NCBI GenBank assembly: GCA_017163975.1
Contig: JAFFSR010000136.1
Span: forward strand, 10,971,501-11,035,500
Origin: Anastatus disparis
Taxonomy: Eukaryota; Arthropoda; Insecta; Hymenoptera; Eupelmidae
Direction of reading: 5' to 3'
Length of the DNA: 64,000 bases
Shown: one piece after another, positions 51,906 through 63,495 of the stretch
Numbering within the stretch: the stretch's first letter is position 1
Layout: each line of letters opens with the position of its first letter
Notes under the pieces: generated by a model
Database searches by the model: none
Told to the model about the DNA's origin: nothing
Seen by the model: the letters and a program-made list of their open reading frames with translations, nothing else
Translations under genes and position numbers: made by a program

Positions 51906-54900
51906 TTAAAAACGAACTTCGAAGCCTTTGTAGCCAATCTTGGTCACGCAGCATAAATCTTTGAATTCGCAATGATGAATTTCACTTTCCGGACTTCCAA
52001 CAGTAGAGACCCATTGCGACCTGAAACATTAAATTTATTTATTTTCACGCTGTGTTTAATATTATCTCATATTGCATTTACTATTTTGTATATAATCACT
52101 TATATCTTTGCAATTTTATTTTTAAAAGTAAATAAATCTATTAATGATTCAAACAATGTGACATATGAACTTGAAGAAAAATATTTAGTTTACAAAATGA
52201 TTTCGAAATTAAATTTTATATAATTTTAATTTAATTTATGAGTCTTTTTTAAATTGAACAACATTAAGCTGGATGATTATTAGTGAATAAATTTTTTAAA
52301 TAATATTGAATAATATGTCGATGAAAATCGAAAAGAATCTAGATAATATTTCTCCTCAGCAGCTAATACACATTTGATGAAAAACGATTGTAATTTTCAA
52401 ATTTTTATGTAATTTTTAAACGTAATATCCAATAATTAAATTAGCTATTAAAAATTAATTATGCAAGTTTGGTAAATACAAAAAAAAAAATCGTTCATAT
52501 CCCAAAACAATTCGTAATTGCGTTACGTATATTAACTGGCACGAAGTTCAATCTTTCTTACAATGATCTTACCTCGGCATCATAACATATTTTTAATAAG
52601 TATTATCATATAGATATATAACGCAATGAATTTCTATCCAAGGACCAATTCTTCGAATACGATGTGCACACTTAAAGAAAAAGAGAGAGAGAGAGAGAGA
52701 CCCAAATTATATATTTTTTCTTCTAACGAGCAGTTCTTTTAAAAGCCGGTATCGCGAGCATCAACATTATATAATTATAGTGCAGGCTAATCGGATTGCA
52801 ATCGGGATATTTTTAAGCATCGAAAGACTATAAGAAGAACGGACCGATGAAAAAGGCCCGCTCTTACTCAAGCTTTTGTTTATTCTGTATTATTTAAATA
52901 AGCTATTTAACAGCTGTGTCAATGTCTGCGGATTATTTCATGATAATTTATGATATTTCTTTTTATTGACAATTATTTTGACGTTTTAATATCTGTGTCT
53001 TTTAATTTATAGATCTGATGATTTTTATGTATCAGTTGAAGTACTTTTAATTAAAATTAAAATTTTTTTTTTATTTATTTATAAATATTTATTATTTTTA
53101 TATACTTAGTAGTATAAAAAGTAAACTAAATAAAAAACTCTGAAAAAATGTTTAATTACAATCAAAGTAAAATTCTGGTAATTAACTCATATTCAGTGAT
53201 TAGTTAACCATACTTTCACGGAAATGATTATCAAATCTGGATGTCCCCGAAACTTTAACGAAGAATAAAATACTTTTAATTGATAAATTCTTTCCTCGGA
53301 AATATATATGTTGATTAATTCATGTTATTTTATACTGGTTCAATCGTTCTAATAATAAAAATCAATTAATCTATTGTTATTATTCCGTCGACATTCACTT
53401 TTTCTTATTTTAAACTTTATTGAAGTAATAAAAATAATATTTTTTACATAAGATTAAATTTATAAATAATAATAATAAAAATGATAAATATGAAAGTTGG
53501 ATAAAGCATAAAAATTATGAAAAAATTTTATAAAATTTTAATGATACAAAATAAAAATATATTTTAATGTGTACTTTGTTATAGGAAAACTTTTTTGCAA
53601 AATATACATTTTAAAAAAATAATATTAATAAATTCTTTGTACTTATTTCTAAATTATTCTTTAAAAAATGTTTCGAATCTATTGTTTATTTATAACGTAT
53701 AAAGTTTATATTTGGTCAGAACCCTTTTGCCATTGTGTTTTTAAGTACGGCCGTACTGGTGTATAGCGAAGCGTACTGAATTGTATCTCAAGGTGGCTAA
53801 TTGCTTGTAACTTCCGTTTGTTTTTTTTCTCTCTCTTTCTTTCTCTCTCTCTCTCCTCTCGAAGGGGAGTTTAGCCCAGGAAAAGCTTGGGCATATTGTT
53901 CGCCATAATACGCAACTGCATCAAGGATGCAAAAAAGCTTTTAATAAATCACTTCCGTCTATATCTTTCGCATCGTTGCAAAGCTTTTCTCGTTCACCTG
54001 TATACATGTAATATTAGAATTTTTCATGCACGTATAGACGATAAATGAATAAACTTATATTGCATATAAATGTTTTCACGGTCTCCCAATGTCGTACAGT
54101 CGAGAGCAGTTGAGATGATAAACCGATGATCGGCTCTCCCTACACTGTTATATACTATATCGAAGGCTCTTCCGATTGATTTTATATGTATCATTTGATA
54201 GATTATTATTTTTAAAGATTATTTTGTCTTTATTTTATTTTTTTTATATTTATCATGTGATTATGTACTGTTATTATGTTTATGTATAGGTAAACATTGA
54301 TTGTCATAATTTTTTAATTAGCCTAAATATCTAATTAATTTTTTTATCATTTTTAAACATTGTAAGTTAAATTTTTATATTAATACTAGTTTAGAAGAAA
54401 TTTTCGTAAATAATAAGTTAAAAATCATCGCCTGTATTCCAATAAAATTATAAAAGCTAAAACATAAACGAAAATTGTATAACGTCAATTGTCGTGCTAC
54501 ATTCAACTGTAACTACTTACACGCATTCCATATTTAAAAAAAATCTTTAGCTGTGAAAACTTTAATATAATTTTGAAATAATATAAATAAAAAAAACATT
54601 TTACAATATTTCACAAATTTTAATATCTTAATCATATAAATGACACAAATGAAAATGATTACTAACAATCATACAAGGTGTTTTTCCTATACCTTTATCT
54701 CACACTTTCATGATTATTCTGCATTCACGTTCAGACAAAACTCAGCCTGAAAAGCGTGACTGGCAGTGAACTTGAAATAACATCCCTTTTTTTTGGTTTT
54801 ACTTTGACGAGCGTTGCACAGAGTCGTTGATTAGCCGATTGGCGCTCAAAAACTGTGCATTAAAAAATTCAAAAGAATAATAAAAGAAAGAAAACGCTAG

Positions 54901-57900
54901 GAAAAAAGAGAAAATAGATCAGTAGGTCTGAATGTCTTGTATTTTTCTTTTTCATTTTTCAACTCATCAAAAATAACGAGCGTATAAGAAAAAGAATAAG
55001 AAAAAACTAAACAATTGTTACATACTCTCTTATTTTCTTCTCTTTTTGCTTCCATTGTGCAAGCCTTATTTCGCCCCACGCGTCAACTGTCATTACTTGT
55101 AGAGTACGTATATGTACAAGTTCATTCTTCTTTTTCTTTTATATAATCTTTATAGAGTATTTAGCTTGTTTAACAAAGTTTTTAAAAATATGTTTCATTA
55201 CACTGTTTAAGTGAAATTTCAACAGTCAAGATAATTTTAATTTTATTTACCTTTGAGTTTCTAATTTAATATTCAAAGAGATTGTTTTTAATTCATATAA
55301 TTTTTAGGTTTTAATTTTATTTACGTTAATTCAATTTCAAATAAATCCTTTGAATAACTAAAATATTTTTTAATTTTTTTAAATTAATTTTTAATGAGAC
55401 TAGATTAAAAAAGATTTTCTGTCATCTTTCATTTAATGGTTAATGAAAAAATAAGTGGTAAAAATCTTTTTCCTTAATCAATTAATAATTTGACACGCGT
55501 ATAATTGAGATTGTTTTTATTATAGCGACGCTTGTTACGGGCTGTCACGAAAATTTTCACGAGATGTCGCGTGGCTCCTTATCTGCTTTTTTATCCTTCA
55601 CCTTCGGATTCTTCGAGATCGTTTATTGGGCAACGACATACACATACACACGCACGTATGTGTGTATATAAGTATAAGAAGGCGAGATGCTTGGCAAAGC
55701 AGTAAGCTTAGCCCATTATTTCATTAAAATCGTTATTAAAGCTTAGTTCTTTGGCCAAATGGTTATAACGTTAAACACGAAGTAGATTTCTTCTCTTCTT
55801 ATGTGTATGTGTGTGTGCACAATTCACAAAGTACTATGTCATGTTCTCTCTCTCTTTCTCTCTCTCTGAGGTCAAGAGTATAAGTAAACTTTATGTATGT
55901 ACGATTCCATTATACCATGTGCGAGAGAGAGCTTTCAAACTAAATTTTTTTCGTTTCAAAGCTTCCCTTTTATAATAACGTGAGCTATCACGTTGAGATT
56001 AAGGGGAGTCTAAGCATTTATTTCTTTTTTTTCTTTAATTCCACTTCAACGTTTTTTTTCATTGGATTAAAAAAATTTTATGAATTTGAAAAATAAAAAT
56101 TAAGAAAAATCAAATTTAAGTCTTTTTGAGAGCATATAAACAGATTTTTATATGTCAACTGACTGTAATTTCAAATAAAATTTAACATTAGATTCAAACT
56201 ACTTAATGATCATTTGAAAATTCACATACTATGAGATGTACCGAAAAATTTTGATGTTAAAAATAAATATTATTTAAAAAATTCTAAATATATTAATTAA
56301 ATTTGTGAAAGTATTCCAAAAGCATGATTAAATTACAACTTTAAATTACTTTTTTATTTTAGTAAGTGTTTAATCACTTAACGAATAGTTTAAGGACGAC
56401 TATGACGTGAAAAAGTATTGCGTTATTTCCAAAAAGGTTGATGAATCTTTTGCTATATCAATAGACGTTATTTCCGTCTTCGTATTACATCAAACTGCAA
56501 ATAAAGTGATAACACACATATTCAATCTAAATATCCGTGGTGAAAAATACAAATTTAATCTAATAGTCGTAATACAAAGTGAAATGATTAAAATATCTAA
56601 TTTATTTTATTTATTTTATTTTAATTTGCTATATACTTAATTCACTACGGAAGTAAATAAAATAAGAAAAAGCATTATCTAAATTCTTCAATTTCTTAAA
56701 TATATGTGAACTTTATTTTACATCATATATTTAGATATATTCAGTTTAATTCGCATTAAAAACATTAAAATTACCATTTTTGGCACAAATTGTAAAATAT
56801 ATACACTACTGAAATAAACACAACTACAAAAAAAAGAGAAAATGAAGAAATTGCGTCTCTTTAAGTAAAATATATACATAACTTACATTTGATCAACGAG
56901 TGCTTGTGGACCCTGCATTTTGCCGACAATCGTTCCGGTTTTGCTGTTCTTAACCCAACCGACAATTCCTAATCTTTGGCACAATTCTCGTACGTATTTT
57001 GTGAAGGAACAACCTAACAAAGAGATCATCAAATGTCTCTTTAAGTATATTTTAATGACTGTTTGTTATATATAAATGCATTGCATATATTGATTAAAAA
57101 GCATGTTTTTGGTTTTTTCTTTTTTTCTTGTTTTTTTTTGGACGTTCATCAAATGTTACGTTTTAAATCAATCTTTAGGATTCAAATTAGAAGGGAACAT
57201 TTACGGATGTGAATATCAGTTAAGAAACAATACTTTTTTTATATATACACACACATGTATTTAATTATGTTGATCAATATTACGTAAATTTTTATTACAT
57301 AGATATTATGTACATATTAGAATGTGATGTTACTATATTCTTGGCACTTTTTTAGATGTATTAACGTAATTGAATTGTTACTTAAAATATTATGAAAATA
57401 AAATTTTTTTAAATTAGATAACTCTTAGGTTTATAATCATATGCTCTGAGAATTTCTTGCGAGTGAAAATAAATTAAAAATCACAAGTTTAATTAAATAA
57501 TTAAAATAGCACTTTATAGTAATTATTCCTAATTTTAAACATTTATATCGTAACGAATTTTGACAGCTTTCAAGTATTTATAAATCAGCGTCTTAAAGTT
57601 ATTACTGTCAACGCATTAGTTTCCGGCAAGCTACAACTAAATGGCTAATCATATTTTCCATTTTTAACAAATGAATCGTTATAAAGTTATTTTAATTGTA
57701 AGCGTACATTCCATAATTTCTACTAATCATATTTTTAACTTTTTTTTATCCATTTGTTATTATTGGATTAAAATTTCAAATGATAAATTTGATACTACAA
57801 TGTACATCTTTAACGAAAATTTAATTATATTTATGACTTTGTTGAAAATATTTGTTATTTAGAAAATAATATTGTTTAACATAATTTTAACATAGACGAT

Positions 57901-59075
57901 ATAATTGATTGTATTAGTCACAAAAGGAAGTAATGTCATTTTATAAGAAATGTTTTTGATACCAAATAATGAAACACGTGACCTTCACATTGTCCTGAAT
58001 CTTCATTCTACATATTGATCTATTTAAACTCAGTTTTTGAAAAAAAGCATATTAAAATTTTATAAATAATGGTTCATTCAAAAGATATATATTCAACAAA
58101 AAAAGATATGTGACAAGCGTATTGATGTTTTTAATATAAATTTTAATTTAATACTTTTCATTTTGAAATGCTAATTAATCATCATTTTGTAATATCCGCG
58201 TAATTTTATATGTATCTAATAACAACATAAGCAATAATTGTCAAAATTTTCAGAGAAATTTGAGAAAGAATGGAATAATTTGAATTAAGGAAAGTATTAA
58301 ATAACAAAATTTTTTTAATACCGTTTTGACTTAATTTTCTTTATTGTTAAATTAATGAAAAATTTTAATTGCATAAATCACGTATGAGCTTTAAAAAAAG
58401 TATTCATTTAAGTATGCGTTGAATTCTTTTTCGAAATTCGCGTATGATTTATAATTCGTATATAATACAATTTTTGGTTAAATTTAACAATAAATAGATT
58501 AATCAAAAAATAACATTCCAGAATTATGCAGTCAAATACTTTTTCATTTCTGATTCTAAAGATAAATTTCACTTTAATTTTAACTAAAATTTTTTAAATT
58601 AATAAATAGTAAATTATTGTTTTATTCAATAAAATATTTTAATCTTAATAAAATGATCTTTTAAATACTTTAACCTGATTGAAAATTTCTAAAAAAAACA
58701 ATTGTTAATATTATTATAGAATTTGTCATTTCAAAAATGATACGATATCCTGATCTGAAAATTTAATTTAATGAACTCTAAAGAAAAAAAGCAAATTTAT
58801 TATCGTTTATCAGATTAAGTATGTTGTTAATAAAAATGGTGAATTTTAATAAAAAATTATTTTTTATAACGTTTTAGGATCTTTTTTTTTCAAATGATAT
58901 AAAGAAAAAGAAATTAATATTTTATAATCACTTCAGAGTAATTATTAATTCAGCATAATCTGCACCGAACAAAACGAAGATCAATACACAAATTCATCTC
59001 ACCTTGCACTTTCCCAAAAACTTCAAATTCAACGGATACGAGTGGCTCTTTCTTGAGAGGATCATCGGATGCCAT
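51906..59075 (-). CDS. Acylphosphatase-like protein lacking the catalytic Arg, complete
   Basis: Three exons join in phase: 59,075-59,003; 57,013-56,887; 52,020-51,906, giving 104 aa (human acylphosphatases 99 aa). Acylphosphatases are small cytosolic enzymes that hydrolyse acyl-phosphates such as carbamoyl phosphate and 1,3-bisphosphoglycerate. The fold is clear: VSVEFEVFGKVQG, LGIVGWVKNSKTGTIVGKMQ and WVSTVGSPESEIHHCEF, ending in FEVRF. The signature phosphate loop is usually G-V-x-F-R-K-x-T. Here it reads GCSFTKYV, so the catalytic Arg (human Arg23) is Thr29. The catalytic Asn (human Asn41) is kept as Asn47. Catalysis as known is therefore unlikely, and a binding role is possible. I recall similar Arg-less insect paralogues but cannot verify this. 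Introns of 4.9 kb and 2.0 kb are large for this window. The gene is convergent with RAB3GAP2. Confidence 0.9.
52682..52700. repeat. (GA)n microsatellite
   Basis: An uninterrupted GA dinucleotide run. Confidence 0.75.
53829..53860. repeat. (CT)n microsatellite
   Basis: A CT dinucleotide run with short T interruptions. Confidence 0.7.
55844..55867. repeat. (CT)n microsatellite
   Basis: A CT dinucleotide run with one TTT interruption. Confidence 0.7.
57014..59002 (-). other. Acylphosphatase gene intron 1 (2.0 kb)
   Basis: Donor GTGAGA after the first 24 codons, acceptor TTAG before GGTTGTTCC. AT-rich, no feature recognised. Confidence 0.75.
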
Positions 59076-61349
59076 TTTTTTTCACTTTTTTTTCAGACAA
59101 GAAAAAAGTTTAAAAAAAGATCATGTACAGAAAGAATGAAAGTAATTCTTCGGTAAGAAAAGGAAGAGAAAAGTCCTTTTCTTGACAGCTCGATGTCACC
59201 TCGACTTCTGTTCAATAACGATCCTTAGTCTCTTGTTTTTTCCTCAAAATATCACTAGTCTATAAATCGTTATTTCGTTAAAATCAAATCTTGCTTTTTG
59301 GCTACTTCGTCTCTTTAGTCGTTAGCCAAAAGTTTCGTTCGTTATGTTATACATATATTTTTTTATTTTCTTCTTTTCCTTTTTACTTCTTTTTATTTGC
59401 CTTTTTTAAGAGAAGAGCACGCATTCGTAAAAGTTCGCAATCGCTCTTTCTCTATTCTTTCTTTTTTTTTTACTTTTTTTTTTCTCTTCTCGACGACAGA
59501 TTAAAAGTTTGCCAAAAGAAAGATCGGTGCAAAGAGTCAAGTCTCAGCAAGAACTGATTTTCTTTTTTGATTCTCTCACCTTCTTCTATATCGTTAAGCG
59601 GACACACAACTAACAAATATAGACGGCTTGCCCCACTCGACAGTTCGATCAGGTAGGTTCATTGGCAATCGATATTCTCGATCAATTGGCCTTCTAGAAA
59701 GCTTTTTCAGTATTATTATTTATTATTTTAAATAGCATCTAATAATGTGTAAAAAATAATCTTGTTACTACGTATTTTTTTAAGAAAAAGCCTAAAATCA
59801 TTTTTACTCAATTTTGTCCGATTTCGAAAAACGGTTATCATTTTCATATAATTTATATCATGAAATATCTTTTTCAGTGCACATAAATAATAATGTTAAT
59901 TCTGATTTTAAAAAATTTAAAAATAATCCAATCTTTTCATGAATTACTGGAATAATTCGGATTTGACGATAATTTTCGTAAGTAACTATTCTCCTTATAT
60001 ATAAGTGGTATATTGTAAGTAAAATTTTTGAAGCCAATTCACGTCATTCAGTTAGATTACATTAATAATAACGATTGCACACACAATCTTTTGATTAAAT
60101 AGTACTTCCTTCCAATATTTCATGAATGTGTTACCGTATTACTCATCATCTTATTGTGCAAGAAGTTCCGTGTAGATCAATTTATATATGAGTTAAAAAA
60201 AAATAAAGTATGCGCTTCACGAATAGCAAAGCACATTGCACGGACTAAAATGGTTAAAGTCGAATTTTTAAAACATAGACTGTGTACCTTTGATTTATTA
60301 TTTGTTTACATTTAGATTATAAAATTTTTTAATTATATTGTATTTGAATCCATTTTAATTCTGATTTTGTTCAAATTTTAACTTTTTTTTTATTTTTATT
60401 GATATTTAGTAGAAGTTTAATAATTTGCAACAATATTTATATAATTATGAATAAATCAATATTAAATTTTTAGAGTTACAATTCGAGAAAAATGTTTTGC
60501 CCCTTATTATAATTAAAAGAGATAAAAATTATAAATTTTTACAATAATTGAAAAATTGGTGAAACTAGGAAACCCTTATTCGAAATGTCCATTATGCGAA
60601 TAAAGAAAATTACAAACATAAAAAATTTCAATAGCTTTCACTTAGCACGCGGTTGGCATATAAAACTTGTTTCGTTTTCGTCCTTGACATAGAGCCCACA
60701 TAATTTCAATAATACAACAAAGGATCATTAAAGTTTGGTTTCTCGAAATACAATCTACAGTCTGTAAAGCAGCATCAAAAGTTCCTATTAAAACTTGTAC
60801 ATTTACTTTCGACGGAAGTTAGCGGGAGAAAATTTTCTGAAACTAAGACGTGTCTTGTGCAGCATCTGTGACATCAGCATGAAAATTAAAAGAGCATATA
60901 TATACAAATGTTCCTCCAAGATTTACCAGACTAAACATATGAAAAGGATTAATTCGTTGTTCCGTTATATATAATGTAGGGCATATAAAAAAAATCACGG
61001 TCATTAGTTACAGGTGTGTATATAACATTACAACATTAACCTTCCACCGTGTCTACACATCCCAAGTTGGCCATTGTGGTTTAAAAAAAAGTGAGAGAGA
61101 GGGAGAGAGAAAGAGAAGGAAAAAAAAGAGATATTAAATATAGGCCAGGAGGGCGCGTTTTATACCCGTACGACAGAGTAAAGTTAAAGCTTCCATTGTT
61201 CCGTCATTACTGTAGCAAGTCAATTAATTATTTAGTCCCTAGGCTAGGCTGGTTGGCTGCTGCTTCTGCTGCTGTGTGCTTCTCGTACATTTAAATTGAC
61301 TGCATCACAGGGGGTAAAGTCGCCCAGGATATATAATCTTTTTTTTCTA
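59076..61349. other. 5' flank of acylphosphatase gene and intergenic sequence
   Basis: The first 550 bases are T- and CT-rich and probably contain the leader and promoter of the minus-strand gene. An isolated TATAAAA at about 60,659 follows a GC-richer stretch. A GA-rich run lies at 61,091-61,118. No coding sequence is supported. Confidence 0.45.
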
Positions 61350-61354
61350 ACGGC

Positions 61355-61391
61355 GTACGCAAAATTCGATTTCATGTACCCGTTTGCGTAC
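61355..61391. repeat. Inverted repeat beside the 20-mer array
   Basis: GTACGCAAA and TTTGCGTAC, nine perfect pairs with a 19-base spacer, lie about 30 bases before the minisatellite. The CGTAC/GCAAAA words resemble diverged pieces of the array unit. Confidence 0.45.
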
Positions 61392-61422
61392 ATAAAATAT
61401 CATATTATGAGACGCATTTGTT

Positions 61423-61643
61423 TAGCGTGCGTAAAATGAATCGAGCGTGCGTAAAATGATTTCAGCGTGCGTAAAATGATTTTAGCGTGCGTAAAATGAT
61501 TTGAGCGTGCGTAAAATGATTTCAGCGTGCGTAAAATGATTTGAGCGTGCGTAAAATGATTTCAGCGTGCGTAAAATGATTTGAGCGTGCGTAAAATGAT
61601 TTCAGCGTGCGTAAAATGATTTGAACGTGCGTAAAATGATTTC
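61423..61643. repeat. 20-bp minisatellite with alternating 40-bp higher-order unit
   Basis: Eleven head-to-tail copies of a 20-base unit, AGCGTGCGTAAAATGATTTS, run with almost no divergence. The last base alternates between C and G over most of the array (C,T,G,C,G,C,G,C,G,C), so the recent expansion was by 40-base dimers. The first copy (ending AATCG) and the last G-type junction (AACG) differ slightly, as array edges often do. Each unit carries two CpG sites in an AT-rich region. Confidence 0.95.
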
Positions 61644-61918
61644 ATCTAAAAAAAATTTTTTTAATTTTTAAAGTATTATATTTCAGGAACTATACATCAT
61701 AACAGACATTTATACATCTCATTTGAAAGCTCTTGTGGTGGTCTTTTAAAGTGCTATGTACAATTTTTTTCGCGATACGTGAACTCTCTTATTAATTAAT
61801 CTTAGAGTTAATCATTTAAATAATTTCTTATTTATTGTTTTAAAGAGGGGGGAGGAATTCTCAATTATTATTTTAATAATACATTTTGATGGAATTTTAA
61901 TTTGAGAGCTATCCTTGT

Positions 61919-62220
61919 CTAACTGAGATTTTTGTTATTTACTCAAGTATTAATCGGTGAATCTGCAAATTAAAAGTTGAGCGCAATAGATATTATTGTT
62001 ACAAATATTTATGCACAAGAAGAAAAAAATCTATCGCTTTGTTTTTGAGAAAAGTAAGTAACGCGAAAAAACTTTGGCGTTACTTACTTTTCTCAAAAAC
62101 AAAGCGGTAGATTTTTTTTTTCTTGTGCATAGATGTTCATAATAATAATATCTATTGCGCTCAACTTTTAATTTGAAGATACACCGATTAATACTTGAGT
62201 AAATAACAAACAACTCAATT
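61919..62220. mobile_element. 300-bp near-perfect fold-back
   Basis: Two arms of about 140 bases pair around a 12-base loop (62,065-62,076). The innermost 24 bases on each side, beginning GTTTTTGAGAAAAGTAAG, are perfectly complementary, and outer parts differ by small gaps. The outer end reads GTTATTTACTCAAG on the left with its complement on the right. There is no coding content. As RNA it would make a long hairpin suited to Dicer processing. The mobile-element label is inferred from structure. Confidence 0.65.
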
Positions 62221-62308
62221 GTTACTCGGTCGATATCAGGTTCTACTCCGGCTTGCCGTTGATGGTTTTATTAATTTTATTTTTATATTAGTAATATTAT
62301 TTATTTTT

Positions 62309-62418
62309 TGGAGGGGCGGGGGCGCTGCCCCCGAAACCCCCCGGCAGGGGCTTTGCCCCTGCACCCCACACCGGGGCTCCGCCCTGGACCCCGTCCTGCG
62401 CCCCGACCTCGACTACCT
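62309..62418. repeat. GC-rich hairpin block
   Basis: About 110 bases of roughly 80% GC sit in AT-rich DNA. The block is a string of small stems: GGGGGCGCTGCCCCC, GCAGGGGCTTTGCCCCTGC, and GGGGCTCCGCCC, with CCCC-rich linkers. I see no gene. Such arrays are common as intergenic repeats in some bacteria and also as parts of eukaryotic repeats. Its origin here is unknown. Confidence 0.8.
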
Positions 62419-62420
62419 CT

Positions 62421-62452
62421 TACAATCTTGATAGCCTTCGAACAAGATTGTA
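62421..62452. repeat. Hairpin after the GC-rich block
   Basis: TACAATCTTG and CAAGATTGTA, ten perfect pairs with a 12-base loop. A weaker GATAGC/GCTATC pair extends the symmetry. Confidence 0.6.
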
Positions 62453-62511
62453 CATGCTATCACAGACGCAAGTTTGTCATTCTTAGAATTTTGCGCACTT
62501 GTTAGAAAAAA

Positions 62512-62636
62512 TAATATACGCAACTAATGCGTAAAGTGATCATCGCACTCGTCTCATTTGTCGCCCTCGCTGCGCTCGGGCGACAAAACCGACTCGTGCG
62601 ATAATCACATATTTTACGCACTCGTTGCGTAATATA
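62512..62636. repeat. 125-bp imperfect palindrome sharing the 20-mer core
   Basis: Arms of about 60 bases pair at roughly 80-85%, from TATACGCAACTAATGCGTAAA on the left to TTTTACGCACTCGTTGCGTA on the right, with a GC-rich centre near GCCCTCGCTGCGCTCGGGC. Both arms contain the word GCGTAAA with a nearby TGAT, the same core as the 20-base minisatellite unit about 900 bases upstream. The array and palindrome therefore probably come from one repeat family. Confidence 0.65.
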
Positions 62637-62887
62637 CTATTGCAAGTTAGGTAAAAAGAGAGAGAAAGAGCTTTAGTTTACCCGGGCCAATTCATAAATG
62701 ATCTTGCGTGTGTATATGTGCGTATCTCTGTTCACTTGCTGATCATGTACTCGTATATGTACACGCGTGGCGATGCAGTATATAGATGCCGGCCGCATTA
62801 TCATTGTTACTAAATCCAAGGTCTTCATTGTGTGTTCATGCTTGTGTCAGGGTTCAGACGTCACGCAGCGTGCCGACATACTTAATC

Positions 62888-62890
<3 letters not shown>

Positions 62891-62931
<41 letters not shown>
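62891..62931. repeat. (TA)n microsatellite
   Basis: An uninterrupted run of about 20 TA dinucleotides, followed by TGTGTGGG and further TA-rich sequence to 62,985. Confidence 0.9.
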
Positions 62932-62936
<5 letters not shown>

Positions 62937-63243
62937 GGTATATATTTATATATATTTTTAAAAATATATATATATAGATATATAATTTTGCTAAGCTTGC
63001 AAGCTCTCTTCTTAATTTTTGTCTGCCAAACTGTAGGTATAAAATTTACCGAGGGATTATGTCTTTTATTTCTGCGTGCGTTGTATTCCACTTGAGTGAA
63101 AAAGAAGCTGCTAAACATCTTGATATACGTTGTTACATGCAATATACTATTTGTGCCAATTTCTTCGTAAATTCAACCTACAATTTACTTTTTGCTAAGC
63201 CTTTTAATTTTTTTATTATTTAGGCTACAGAAGACTAAAGTTT

Positions 63244-63288
63244 CTGATAATATTTACATTTGGCCATGTGAAATGTAAATATTATCAG
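63244..63288. repeat. 18-bp perfect-arm hairpin
   Basis: CTGATAATATTTACATTT and its exact reverse complement are separated by a 9-base loop. A partial direct repeat of the arm (GTAAATGTAAATGT) follows at once. Confidence 0.75.
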
Positions 63289-63478
63289 TAAATGTAAATG
63301 TACAATAATAGTTCCAACGATTACATCTCATTTGACAATAAACAAATTGCAAATTATTCAACGTTATTACACTAGAAAAGTAGTAAAAAAGTATAAATTA
63401 ATATGAAACATTAAGGCAGCTAAAAATTCCATCCAAACTCACAAAGAGGACGCAAGGGAAATACCACCAGCTTGATAC

Positions 63479-63495
63479 TATATATATATATATAT
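63479..63495. repeat. (TA)n microsatellite
   Basis: A short run of alternating T and A. Confidence 0.7.

Larger units (their letters stand above)
52021..56886 (-). other. Acylphosphatase gene intron 2 (4.9 kb)
   Basis: Bounded by donor GTAAGT and acceptor TTTCAG on the minus strand. It holds GA and CT microsatellites (52,682-52,700, 53,829-53,860, 55,844-55,867), a 14-bp palindrome AGTACGGCCGTACT at 53,744-53,757 and GC-richer patches at 53,740-54,000 and 55,490-55,700. No coding exon was recognised. A 77-codon plus-strand frame at 56,407-56,640 looks random. Confidence 0.75.

Noticed and set aside
60657..60664. Isolated TATAAAA after a GC-richer stretch
   Set aside because: No exon, initiator or downstream gene can be linked to it, and TATA-like words are common at this base composition.
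62219..62505. Pro/Arg-rich frames across the GC block
   Set aside because: The peptides are by-products of CCCC/GGGG hairpin DNA.
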